From NCBI RefSeq assembly GCF_025024155.1, contig NW_026251802.1, positions 62,001 to 126,000 on the forward strand: a stretch of 64,000 nucleotides of DNA, written 5' to 3'. Source of the stretch: Gamsiella multidivaricata. Lineage: Eukaryota; Mortierellomycota; Mortierellomycetes; Mortierellales; Mortierellaceae. Both the position numbers and the translations under genes were made by a program. A model generated the notes under the pieces. It searched no databases, was not told the origin of the DNA, and saw nothing but the letters and a program-made list of their open reading frames with translations. Shown piece by piece: positions 1 through 12,023 of the stretch. Within the stretch, counting starts at the first letter, position 1, and every line of letters begins with the position of its first letter.

Positions 1-3000
1 GTTAGGGAACTTGGACATACGCTGCTTTAATTTCTCTAGCGTCTCAGGCGCGACGAAGAACTCGAGATAAGCCTGTCGAGTAACAAAAAAGATAGAATAA
101 ACAGCGATCAGTATAGGATTCGATGCCCCCCGCTTCCGAATGAGCTTAGCAATAGCAGCAACTCTTACCTTCTGGTAGACATAGCCACCCTTGGGTCCCC
201 ATCCGAAAACCTTGTCGTCGCTCTTGGCGCCATTAACTGCAGGCTGCGAGTTAATGGTCAAGTAACCCAACGAGTTCAACTCGACCAGGCGGTCCTTGAT
301 CGTTCCCGATTCCAGAGCCAATGTTTGATCACTCCAAGGCAAAGTTAGGGTCTCGCCATGACAGTACTTGACGAACAGTCTGCAGATATCCTCGACATCA
401 TTGGGTGCTCCCCAATGCTGGATCGCCTCGTCCGCCGTGTATTTCAGGTACACTCCGTAGCGGTCCAAATCCCCATAGGCAGGGGAGCGCGAATCCCCCC
501 AGCGACCGTTAGGGAACTCGTCCCAGTTATCCGTGCGACTGATGTAGGACTTTGCGCGGTTGGACCAGAAGATGGGGCGAACAGATTCTTCTTTGCGCTT
601 TTCATCGAAGCTCGAACGCCAGGGCATGTTCTTTTTGATATAGTCGGTCTTGTTGACAAGACCTGCGCCCTCGAGAATCAAGCGAGTGCTACGCTCGAGA
701 TTGAACGTGTAGTAGTGAATACCACACGCGCCGCCCTGCAACAGTTCCAGAGTCATCTTGATGCCGACCTCCACACCGAAAGCACGAATGGCCTGGTCAT
801 CATTCTATAAAGTATATCAACAATATTGACAGGAACGTCAGACACTAGCGCTATTTCCATGGAAGCAGGCTTCCGTTCCTTTCATTCTTTAGTCTTTACC
901 TTGATGGGTTCAATGCCATCAAGAATCCACTGGGGCACACTGACGCCAACAATGTTCTTCTTGAAACTGGCGTACGCCTGGATGGGCATGACACCTGGGA
1001 TGATAGGACAGGTGATGCCAATGGCGCGACATTTCTTGACCCACTCCAAGAACATGGGAACATCAAAAAACAGCTGGGTGACAATGAAATCCGCACCAGC
1101 ATCGACCTTGGCCTTGAGATGCATCAGATCTTCCTCCATCGAGCCTGATTCGGGATGCTTTTCAGGATAGCCTGCGACACCAATGCCGAAATAATCGCCA
1201 TGGGTCTCACGGATGTAACGGACAAGATCCGAAGCATAGTTCAGACCACCCTCGCATGCAGACCACTCGGACTGACCGTGGGGTGGGTCGCCACGAAGGG
1301 CAAGGATGTTCTGGTTACCACAGGCGCGTGCCTCCTACAAACACCAGCATCAACAAACATAGACGTCAAATTAGAGTGGGACAAGATTGTTGAAGCAAAT
1401 GTTGGATAAAAGAGTGTCAATGGCGATAATCCACTGCTGTAGAAATAAGGCCCCCCCCCTCCCTGCTACTGCCTTTGACTCCTTCTTTTCGAGTAAGAAA
1501 TGGATTGTAGGTACATGCAGACGTAAAAAGCGTAGTTCTGCCATGGCCTCCCCTTTCCAGTCTTTATCATAGTCTAGGGCTGACATATGAAATAGTTCAA
1601 GGAATGGCAAAATCATAACTATAAAGAAAAAAGTCGTGGGGTTGTTTTCAACACCAACTTTGATGGATAATGTCATTCTACAGATGAGAGCACACTCCGG
1701 TTGGCCCAAGTGAGATGTGTGGATTGGTTGATGGTAGTAAGGATGATGGGTGGATGAATGCGAGTATCTATTTTTTTGTTCATCCTCGGCATATGTTGCT
1801 ACTGCCTCCCTCTCCATCCCCGTAGCCTTTCCCCGAACCCCTTGGTTACGATTTCCTTCTCTTCCCCATTTTCGGACGCATCGCATGGGTACAAGGATAC
1901 ATAAAGTGTGTCCATCATATCATATCGCATCATTCCATCTCACATGGGAATTACGCTCCTCAGCAAATGAAATGCTTCGGATAGCCCCATCTCTTTCGGA
2001 TGTTGTGATTGCCCCTGCCCCCACCCCTGTCCCGTCAGCCAACAGGATTGCTCGTTTCTTCTCTGGGACTTGGATTTTGTTCAACCAAAGAACGAATCGC
2101 CCAACGACGCAATTTGACTACTCTGCGGAGATGAATCTTGTCGTCGCTTCCAGATCAAAGTTTTCTCGATAGCACTCCCTTGTCCAAAGTAAAGTGAAAG
2201 GGACCAAGGGGAGGGTGAACATTCGGTGTATACACTTACGCTGAGGGCCTTGTCAATCTTGGACGTAGGGTTGCTGGTGCAGATCAAGTGCATACATGTC
2301 TCGACACCGTAGACCTTCTGCGCATTCGAGACGACCTCGAGTGTTGCAGCGGGACGAGAGCCACCGGCACCCCAAGTGATGTCAATGAACTCAGGGCCGA
2401 GATAGCACATTCTCTCGATGCGGTCGTGCAAGTTGACCATGCCCTAGCAGCAGGAAAAAGAAACAGTTGATCGAAGGTCGTTAGATCGTCAGGCTGAATT
2501 GCTTAGTCGCATGCACAACCGACCGATGCACAGACAGCGTGGCGTATGTCTGCGTGTGTATGTGTCCTTGCACGGTTCCACTCATTGTTGTGGAGAGAAG
2601 ATTGGGCACGTTCAGGATCCAGGCACACATGTCACTTCAGGTCGCTCTCCACACAACGAGATAAAACGTGCATTTGGTACAGGGGCCATGCTGCCGTCGG
2701 TCATAATAATTTCCAAGGATATGAGCTCCAGGGGTCATTGATCCCTTGCAGGTTCTTTCTACCTCGCATTCAGGTTGCGGAGGGGGGTGGTGCTGCTTAG
2801 CGTTCCCGGTTCAAATGGCTGCTCATGATTTTCACGAGCTGAGTCACAAAATTCGACAGATTTCGATCAGCCTGAATTGAACGCCAGGGACCGTACTAGG
2901 ACACAGCCAACTGATGTGTAAGATAGAGAGAGGAGAAGGAAGACTTGGGTGACGGAAGGGGAGTATCTTCGATAGTGTTACCTGGGCAGTCTTGGGCGAG

Positions 3001-3068
3001 AAGTACTCAAAGGAGAAGAGTGGGCGACCCTCCTCCTGACCCTTCTTGATGCGATCGATGATTTTCAT
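1..3068 (-). CDS. Methylenetetrahydrofolate reductase, 3' end cut by window
   Basis: This enzyme reduces 5,10-methylene-tetrahydrofolate to 5-methyl-tetrahydrofolate on a flavin and so supplies methyl groups for methionine synthesis in the cytosol. Exons read 2982-3068, 2240-2443, 900-1334, 169-804 and 1-72 on the minus strand. Every junction is GT-AG and all keep frame, giving 478 residues before the window edge; family members are about 600 or longer. The start [11 protein letters not shown] with FSFEYFSPK, then [15 protein letters not shown] and [10 protein letters not shown] are the TIM-barrel hallmarks. The fourth exon carries the eukaryotic C-terminal regulatory region ([30 protein letters not shown]). 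Two introns are long (538 and 905 bp) while the other two are about 95 bp. It could be either of the two fungal paralogues (MET12/MET13 type); I did not decide which. Confidence 0.95.
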
Positions 3069-3871
3069 GAGTGTACTTCACAGATATTAACGGGATAAAG
3101 GTACCGAAAAAAATAAAAACAAAACTGAGGAAGGATGCAATGCACAAAAAAAGGAATGAGCGCACGGGAGGAGTGAGGGTTAGAGGTATAGGTCAGGTCC
3201 GGGCTGCAAAATGGGAGGAGAGAAGAGGTATCAAGTACTGGAAGGGGAATGTGTGGGGGACCCTTATAAGGTGGCCGTATCTTGGATTCCACGATCTTAT
3301 CGCCTGAACGTTGCAAGTACACCTATGGGTTCTTGCACGTGACATGGATCCGACGCAGATGCAGTGGAACCATACGCTGGGGCCATACACGACGGAATTG
3401 AAACTAATCATTTCACGAACATGGATGCGGATATGGATGGACGTGTATGTAGGTAGCAGGAGCCATGCATGTGTGCTGAGGTGCCATGTACTACTGCTCC
3501 ATATTTCGGTATCACAGGGAGAACTAATTCGCCCAGTCCTTCCCGCAGGGCCATAAACCATAGGGATTAAACACCCGCGACAGGGGTAGTTTCTGTAGTC
3601 TCTGCAGAACCGGTCCCGGCAATTTTTTTTTTTACGTTCCATATCCTTGGGATCTGATTGGCCGACACGGCCTGAGCTGATCCGTTCTCTGTTTCCACTG
3701 CCTCACCTCATTCCCTTTTTTGCGGTGTGCTATCTGCAGAAGTGCCTGTGTCCGCTAGTCCTTCTTTTTTTAAACCTCCTTCTCCTTCCCTTCTCATCCT
3801 TCTCATCCTTCTCATCATCTTTTCATCACTCTCTTCGCTTCATCTCCTCTCCCGCAAACTATTCGGCAGCC
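3069..3871. promoter_or_regulatory. Divergent promoter region between the reductase and the sterol oxidase
   Basis: This 803-bp stretch separates two divergently transcribed genes and holds no credible coding sequence. From about 3765 to 3850 it is strongly C/T-rich on the plus strand, with a short tandem run of TTCTCATCC units (about 3790-3818), just before the split start codon of the sterol oxidase gene. Such pyrimidine tracts are common directly upstream of fungal transcription or translation starts. A role in initiation is inference. No TATA box was identified with confidence. Confidence 0.5.
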
Positions 3872-5346
3872 ATGTAAGTCAACGCTTTTCGAGATACGGA
3901 AGACCCATTGCGACCCGTCTTTTTCTCTCTCTTTTTAATATCTCGCCAAGGGGATTCAGGTACAGCAGCTGCACGCTGTTATTCCTCGCAGATACCATGG
4001 CATTCTCATACTTTGGATCGGAAGACCGCCTATAGTTACTGTTCAGGATAACGAAACGATGCGAGGATGGAGGAACATCAACTTGGCTTCATTCTTGGAT
4101 CTCAGGAAACTCTCCATCACCAGGCCCATTTTCATCCCCCTTCCCCCCTCTATCTACTCAGAACCTATCCTTCAGCGCGCTGAAAGCTCTTCTATAACAG
4201 GAGACAGGAGAAAGCAACTCTCAACGGAGTCGCGGCCCCTGCTCAGCAATGATATGGTGGAGAACGTGGACCATACATCCAAAGTGTCCGACGTTATTCG
4301 CCTGTAGGGCTATCGGATCGGCAAATTATCCCATCCTAATTATCTATTCCCCTTGCGGATCCTTTTAACACCTTTTAGGTCCAATACGACGGTTCCGTAC
4401 ACGACACCCTCATTCATAGAGTCCCAATGGCAGTCCCTCTTTGAGGGCCGCAACGAAGCCTTGGTGACTCTGGCGCTCCTCTTCTTCTCGCACGAGATCA
4501 TCTACTTCACGCGCTGCCTTCCTTATCTGATCGCGGACCAGATCCCCGCCCTGCAAAAGTACAAGATTCAGCAAAAGACTATTCAGAACACCTCCCAGAA
4601 CCAGTGGAAGGTCTTCCGCTATGTCCTCATGTCCCATTTCTTCTTTGAGTTGCCCATGATCGTCGGTTTCCACCCAGTGGCTGTCTACTTTGGCATGGCT
4701 ATTTCTTCGGTTCCTTTCCCTCCTCTGTAAGTGTACTTTTTTTATTTTCCTTGGCCCTTTGCTTAGACATGTTTTTTTTTTTTTTTTTTTTTTTAAAAAA
4801 TGGTTGCTAACGAAGTTCATCCGCACTTGTGATAAAAGCTCAAAGATGGCCATGCAGATCTTCCTGTTCTTTGTCTTCGAGGACTTCTTCCACTACTGGG
4901 CTCACCGCGGTCTGCACTACGGCCCATTCTACAAGCACATTCACAAGCTGCACCACGAGTGGTCCGCCCCCTTCGGTCTCGCTGCTGAGTATGCCCACCC
5001 TATTGAGGTCCTTATCCTCGGCACCGGCACCATCAGCGGGCCCCTGATCTGGTGCTACTTCACCCATGACCTGCACCTCATCACGACATTGACCTGGATG
5101 ACTTTGCGTCTTTTCCAGGCCGTCGAAGCCCACTCTGGCTACGACTTCCCCTGGTCGACCCACAACTGGCTTCCTGGCTGGTCTGGCGCTGAGCACCACG
5201 ACTATCACCACATGGCCTTCACAAATAATTTCTCAACCAGCTTCAGGTGGTGGGATCACATTTTTGGCACCAACAAGAAGTACTTGGCCTACAGGGCGAG
5301 GAAGGATCAAGAGCTGAAGGCTCAGGAGGTTAAGAAGGAGCTGTAA
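3872..5346 (+). CDS. ERG25: C-4 methylsterol oxidase (ERG25 type)
   Basis: This is a diiron membrane oxidase of the fatty-acid-hydroxylase superfamily that removes C-4 methyl groups during sterol synthesis in the endoplasmic reticulum. Exons are 3872-3873, 4379-4726 and 4839-5346, encoding 285 residues, close to the usual family length. The first exon contributes only the A and T of the start codon; the third base comes from exon 2 across a 505-bp intron, giving [10 protein letters not shown]. No other in-frame ATG lies near the conserved N-terminus. The three histidine boxes are present: [17 protein letters not shown] and HHDYHH. Hydrophobic segments surround [18 protein letters not shown] and [10 protein letters not shown]. 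The second intron holds a run of more than 20 T. The C-terminus is lysine-rich, ending VKKEL. A close alternative would be another sterol or sphingolipid hydroxylase of the superfamily, but the His-box spacing and [14 protein letters not shown] favour ERG25. Confidence 0.93.
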
Positions 5347-5620
5347 AGGATCGCGTTGCATATCGTATCCATTTTGCCTTTTCTTTTCTTACTATCATCT
5401 GTAGCAATCATAAAGTAGACTATACACTCATCATTAAACCATATTCCCATCGAGTAATACAAATAAGACGCTCAAGTTGTCGTGGATAATGGTGATGGCA
5501 CCGAGACCCTCTGCTTTATGCTGTTTGTTATTCTGCTCAACGTAGATGCCGCTATGTATGTTTCTTAATTATGGGATGCGATGGGTATAATGCGAGCAAG
5601 CAGCATGATCCTCATTCCTT

Positions 5621-8600
5621 CTAAACACTCAAAAACTGCGATGATGCCGACAACTCACGCCGGATTCCGCCTCTCCTGCTCAAAGAGTCCGACAGATAGG
5701 GCTCCACAGCTATTGAAAGCGCATCCTCCTCCATCGACCTTCGTCCATGCTCTGCCTCAGTCTCGCTCTTGGTATTCGAAAACACAGACACAGGTATCCT
5801 ACTATTCGACCTGGACTTGGACTTGGACTTGGACTTGGGTGTAAATGACTCCGACGATGGTGGAGAGGACAATGCCAGTCGCATCCTGATCCGTTCACTA
5901 CGTCTCGGAACAAATTCTTGCTCGCCTGCAGTATCGTAGTGTTGGCTCTCGTCCGTATTCTCCTCTGCAGCCGCCCGATACTTTTTGGGCGCACTGCATC
6001 CGCTAGCGCTGCCACTGCTTGATCGCTGCTGAAGCAGATGCCGAGGCCTCTTGACTAGCAGCAACGTACTCTTCGTCCTTGTCCCAGATTGGTCTGTTTC
6101 GAGGTCGCCCTCGTCGTCCTCTCCCTCTGTAAAGAACGGCTCCTCAATATCATCATCCGCCAAATCGTCTTTATCGTCCTCATCATTTCCGTTCCGCTGA
6201 CTCTTGATCAAGATATCGACCACGAAATGGATAACCGCAAACGTACTGCTGACAAGTGAGATCACAGCTGGGCGGCGGAAGAAATTGCGTAGGGATACCT
6301 GTGTCGATTGTGGGACCACCGTGTTGGCGAGGTTCGCAAATGTCGTAGTTGGAGCCAATGATGTTGGAGAAGCTGGAGGTACAGAAACTGTGCCCATCAA
6401 AGATCTCGAGGATGACGGGTCTGATGACGACGATGTTGAATGATCATCCTTGTCGTCTCTAGCGATTCCCGCTTCCGGTGTCGGAACCTCCAATGGCAGC
6501 ACCGTCCCGTCCCTCTGCAATAAGAATGTCTGATCGCGCCAATCGACAGTTGAACCCAACACCGCGTAAACATACAGTGGCAACGCTGCCACCTCTCTCA
6601 GGCACCAGGTCATCAAAAAACCTCTCAAGTTATCGACATTCTCGCCAGACAACGCCTGGTACATGGACAAGTCGATCAGGAACCAGACCACGATATGAAA
6701 CGCCAAAAAGTTCAAAAAGTGTGTCTGCCACAACAGGTTGAATCCATAGGATGCCACCAGTCCGCACCCGATCATCTCAATAAACGGCTCCACGATCGTC
6801 GCTGCCGTTACTGTATATTTACGAATCCTGGTCCACCGTGCGCGTCTCAGGAAATAATCCGACGGTGTCATCGACCCCAGAGACTGGTACGCAAGGTCGC
6901 TGGTCATCTCGTGCTTGTATCCCATGTTGAAAATCTCGGTCGCGATCAAATTGTCCTCCGCCATGTACTTCCCAAACTTGGACAGCCCACCGACCTTGTC
7001 CAGAATCGACCGCCGGTAGAGGCTGGATTTTCCGACCACGCATGAGGCGAGTCCTGTCCAGTTGATGAAGAGATACATTTTTGCATGCACCGTGTCCAGA
7101 AACATGAGTTCCAGGTCAGAACCGAGCGTCTGTGGTCGGACCCCAAACGGAAGATGGTGGACGAGGCCGACATTGGGCTGCAACATCTTGTCAATGGACC
7201 TGCCCATGCATCCAGGGTCGACATAAACATTTGAGTCGTACACCCAAAGAATGTCGTACTTGGCGGATTCGTACGACCGAATCATGTTGTTGATCTTTGG
7301 ATTTATCCCAACGTTTCTCTCGCCTATTGTTGTCGAGACATGCAATAGCCAGCAATTAGAGTGTAAATATAGGTCTTGCGTACGGTGCATTGGATGTTCC
7401 GTAGTGGTCGTCCTTCGAGACAATCATTCTTGTGTCCTGACACAAATGCGCCTGCTCTTCTGTTCGAATGTCTCCTATCGGCGCAGCATTGATTGGAATA
7501 TCGAGGAATCCAGGACGCCCAGCGCCCAACAAAGCTCCGCCTCCTCATGACCCCGTTCCATGGTGCTCCTAATTCACTCTATAGCTCTCGCCACAAATAC
7601 CGCTCAAGCACACTCGCATATCGACACTAAATCTCCACTCATTTTATCCCAGCGCCCGAAACCATGACCCACGAAATCTACACGGGATGAATAGAATTCC
7701 TGCAATTTGGAAGAGCCGCTCATAAAACTATCGCGGCTCATCTCTGGCGCTCCATCCTGTAAACATATAAAATTGCTCCTTTCCAGTGTACCAGTGTATC
7801 TATGTTCCTGCTGCTCCTGTTGTTGATGCTATCCTGAGGACTTCTACCCCTCCGACGATGGTATAACCACACCATAAAACAGAGAGAGAAAGAGCGCGTG
7901 CGTACACTAAAATCACACCTAACAATAATCAAGCCTTACCGATGATTAGTCGAGCATCGACTCTCGGAAATTTCCTCATCAGGTCTTGCACTACTGCAAT
8001 AGCTGGGTCATTGGTGTTCGCGACCGAAAAAAGGATTTCGAACCGGGGATAGTCTTGGCGAAAACTTGAGGCTAGGTTCTCGTACATGTTACAGTCAATC
8101 CCCCGCAATGGACGGATGATAGATACTCCAGGAGCATCTTCCTTGGGCAGTCGAGATGATTGTGAGCGCTTGTGTTGTCCAGAGTATCTTGATCGACTAT
8201 AATAGATTTATATCAGGGTAGGGTAAGGGTGACAAGTCAAAATGACGAAGGAACAAAGTCTAGCTGCAGTAACGCGACCTTGACTCTCTGAACGACTGTA
8301 TTGCAACCCTTTTTTCTTTTCCGTTTCCCTGGCCATCCATCTATCGTAAAGATAGAGGGACTCTCTTTTCTTTATGCCTGCAACCTTTTCTAGCCCGTAT
8401 CTAAACGTTTGTCACATGTTGATAGCAGAACCTGATTGACTTGAACGTTGCCCGAGAAAATGAGTCGTCGTATCACGGGTGGGATGTAGTTGGCAGATGC
8501 TTCAACAACGAAGATGTGAGGGCAATAACCAGAGAAATAAAGTAGTGTGCCTGTGCGTTGTTAAGGTGAGACAGTTCAGGAACATACCTGATAGTGATAG

Positions 8601-8772
8601 CACAGAAGGCAGCAGTAAAGGAGAAGAACCAGAAAAAGATGGAGAGGACCATGCAGGCGATCTGCAAGTTGGAATGTCGTTCCCAGACGGAGCCGAGGAG
8701 TTGTGGTGGGGTGTGATGAAGCATGGGTGATGCCTCTTCTGCAAGGGTGTATAGGTGCTGCAGTCGGTCCAT
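5621..8772 (-). CDS. Ceramide glucosyltransferase (GT21)
   Basis: This Golgi/ER enzyme moves glucose from UDP-glucose to ceramide to form glucosylceramide. Exons are 8588-8772, 7940-8196 and 5621-7323, joined in frame to give 714 residues. Residues 1-60 hold a signal-anchor helix (IACMVLSIFFWFFSFTAAFC). The catalytic domain has the GT21 signature: GVSIIRPLRGIDCNMYENL, GERNVGINPKINNMI, VYDSN, the MAEDN acidic pair and the RRARW form of (Q/R)XXRW, then C-terminal membrane helices and STVDWRDQTFLLQRDGT. After about residue 440 comes a long low-complexity tail (acidic DDKDDLADDDIEEP, Ser-rich, and an SK repeat at 5809-5838) absent from animal enzymes of about 394 residues. That tail may be regulatory or cytosolic. 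Introns are 391 and 616 bp. The call is secure; the tail's role is unknown. Confidence 0.93.
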
Positions 8773-11700
8773 GGCGAGACTGGGATCAGGGTGAAGTTGC
8801 GAATGCTATGAAAAAGGATGAGAGAGGGACATGCGGTGTTGAGGAGAAGGGGGCTGAGAGAAGGAGTGATGCTTTGAATCAGAAGAGACGAAAGGCGTGG
8901 TGGTGAGGGGGAGGTAGTATGGGCTTGTACTCACAAGCAGAGCCAAGTAGTAGAGGTGGAGTGAGAGGATGGAAGAGCACCTGCAGGTACACCCCTATTA
9001 GGTCAGATTCAGGCCTCGGCATTGACCACTACCGCAGCTAAAAGATGAATGTACCGTATGCCTGTCGTATATAAAAAAACAGCGAGCAATTGAACTTAGT
9101 AGAGCATATAAAACTACCTTCCTGGCTTTAATAAAAATGATGCGCTCCCATGGTATCATTCATTCCCTGTCAACATGATCATCAGCTTTATTCAAATTGC
9201 CTAGCTGAATGTACATGGAATGAGACAAGAGGACAACTCTCGCATGGGTAGCATGGGTAGCATGGGTAGCATGGGTCCAAGAGCATGAGAAACAAAATAT
9301 AACATCGACCCACGCGTCTCTTTTATTATAAGAGGAGAGATAGTGCTTGAATTGCATAGAAAGGGCTGTAATGACGCGAAGTGAAGGGTGGCCTACCCGC
9401 GCATTTAGCTGAAGCAGTGCGATCCCTCTAAGTGTCTGAGGAATGTTCAGCCGTTTAGTCAAAGCATGCTTCAGTGTAGGAATTGTGCATCTAACGCGTG
9501 AATTCCGATGGTCTCCTAGGAATAAACCTTTCCTGCCACTATGTAGGACAAAGTCGCATCGGGCGGAATACCACTAGTATGATGCCATGATGCATTCATC
9601 ATATCCTTTGAGCGTGTACCTGCTATGGAAGGGCCTGTTGCGAACACACATTGTGTTTGTTGCCAAAGAGCGGGCGAACAAAACAGATGTAAGATTCCCT
9701 TAATAACGTATGGAGCCCTATCTTCATATCCGATATGGTGACATAGAAGAATGCAGCTACTACTGAGACTTTGAAATTAAGCCACCTAAACCCTGCTTCG
9801 CCGTCTTCACTCCACGTTCTACAATCCGCACATGGCAACAGAAACGCACTCGTATTCGTGGACAGAAAAGGACAAAAGTATGCACATGGCCCATTTCGTT
9901 GGCCAGCATCCCACAGCGAGAGCCCGGTCCTTCGCCCTCCTTATCATGGAATCGAAGGCATTCTTCTGTCTCCCTAGTTGCGATCCATACAGACAGATCA
10001 ATTGATAACACGATGCCTGACGCCGCGCCCACTTTATTTTTATCATGAGGGGTTGCACCCTGCAGTGGACCATGTACTCCGCACCTACTGCAGTCTCCAT
10101 CTTTAAACGCCGTATTTTAATAGAGGAGGGCATTGGGTATCCTTGAAAATGCAAGTGTGTTGAAGGAAAATGGTCCGGGCCGCCAGATTGTGCCGTCCGA
10201 TCTGTAGTACCAGTAATCCACGCGTACACAAGTACTGTTCTCTCTGAAAACTAAGTAGTTTCTCGCCAGCTTACTCCCTCAGTGAGACTCCATGAATGAT
10301 ATGAACAAAAATCAGGCACAGCACATTTCACGCACTTGAAATTCTGCGGATTCAAGATTTATTGACTACCAATCCAAAGGTTTTATTAGGGGGCTTGAAT
10401 GGACCCGAGAGGGGCGATTGCATGGATTTTTTGAGTACAGAAAGTACGTATGTGTATACCGCCATGGCATATGAAGATGCCTATCATGGAGGTGATAATA
10501 TCGACAGGACCTCAGGAAGGCTTTCTCGCGCGCCTTTTACTGATGCCATGGCTGCAGGGAGTGAAGAGTTTGATTTTAATCGCTGGGTGACAGTTATTCG
10601 CTGCATTTTTAAATTGGGATTACTGCGATGAACGATCCAACGATTGTCCAAGGAATGAAATCGCGATTTGCAGGCCTTTTATGCTATTTTTACTATGAAC
10701 ACTAATATTTTTTTCACCTCAGGTGCATGTACTGTACGCTATTGAAGGTGCAGAGGGGTGAAAAAAGGGAGAGAAGGAGGAGACAGGCAGACGAGGCGGA
10801 TACGTCGACAGGAAGAGGTGAGGCAGAGCTGAGCAATTGATACTGCTGTAGCTTGTAAATTGAGATAGCCAACATAGTCCGTATTGCAACGGATGCTCAT
10901 AAGAAATGAGCGTTCGTTTTAGGACGAAGTCTGCCCAAAAGAGGCAGCAACCACAATAACAATAGATTTATTAAATGAAAATGGTCATGGGCACCGTCCC
11001 GGTTCAGTGCCGCCAGCGTGCCGGGTAACCTATTTCCACTCCGCCGTTTGTTTTTGGACATGATTTACGCTAGACTATGATGATAAAGATATCCTTGTCA
11101 CGAGCGAACAAAAGGGACAGAAATGAATTTCAGAAATAATAAGTGATGGTGCCTGAATTTTTTTCTTTTTAGGCCACCTCTGCTCCTTTCATTCACATTC
11201 ATTTCTGCTGCATTCAACATTGCATCCAGTTGCATTCCCTTTTTTTTTTTTGACACGAACAACCTTCTTTCCTTGTAACGACCCCGCCTTCTCTTTTTCG
11301 CATTCATTTTTATTTCTCGCGCGAGATCTTATTATCTCTCCCATCATCAATTGTTCAGGCACCAAAAATCAGCCCAAGGTTTCACTTTTCTCGCGCACAC
11401 ACACACGCACATACTCTCTCTCGTGTCCATCTCAACGCCCATTGCCCTTCTGCATCGATCGACGCGTCCTCCCTCAGAAAGGTGAGTAAAAAAAAAAAAG
11501 GCACCAGTCCACACAAACGCCCTAATTCGTACTAAGGGACCAAACAGGCACACACACAAACACACGCACATATACATATATCTACAAATACATCTTCAGT
11601 ATAATCGAATACAACCATAAGGAACAACAGTAAACAAGAGACACAACACCAACAGAGTCGTCTCTTCTCCATGTCATCGCTAGAAAAGCAGAGTGGGCCA

Positions 11701-12023
11701 AAAAAAAAAAAAAAACTTTGCTGCCGTGTCTATCTTGGTCGCGATATATGATCGCGCAAAACCCGCCACGCAAGACCACATTCCTCTTCCTTCTCTTCTC
11801 TCGCGCACTCATATATTTCGGTAACATGCTCAACTAGTCTCTTTTTCTTTTGCTTAGCCTTTTTTCAATCTATCCCAACTGCAGGAACCATCTCACTTTC
11901 TCTCCTCACCTTCACCTCCACCTTCACCTCCATCTCGACCCCTCACCCTTTCTCGCCTTAAGCTCATATCTAACCATATACATCCCTACACAGCACATTT
12001 TACATAGAGAGTTGTGAGAAAAA
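8773..12023. other. 3.25-kb intergenic stretch, no supported gene
   Basis: No open frame here shows conserved motifs or exon-like structure on either strand. Visible features are a 9-bp tandem repeat (listed separately), a short CA-rich microsatellite at about 11393-11412, an A-run at 11701-11715 and a pyrimidine-rich leader before the downstream gene. A plausible 5'-UTR intron of that downstream gene runs from the GTGAGTA at about 11482 to a CTGCAG near 11885. The stretch probably holds the promoters of the two flanking divergent genes. Confidence 0.5.
9242..9277. repeat. 9-bp tandem repeat, four copies
   Basis: The unit GCATGGGTA is repeated head to tail about four times without interruption. 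It lies in non-coding sequence between the glucosyltransferase gene and the membrane-protein gene. It is a simple minisatellite; no function is indicated. Confidence 0.85.

Noticed and set aside
1371..1886. 171-codon minus-strand open frame in the second long intron of the reductase gene
   Set aside because: No conserved motifs; it lies between two well-defined splice sites and is low in coding character.
7324..7939. Protein-like frame (GFLDIPINAAPIGDIRTEEQ) within the glucosyltransferase intron
   Set aside because: The flanking exons join exactly as GERNVGINPK across this stretch, as in the family; no splice sites keep this segment in frame.
10362..10631. 89-codon open frame in the 8.8-12.0 kb intergenic stretch
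   Set aside because: Starts at a non-ATG codon, has no motif and no partner exons.
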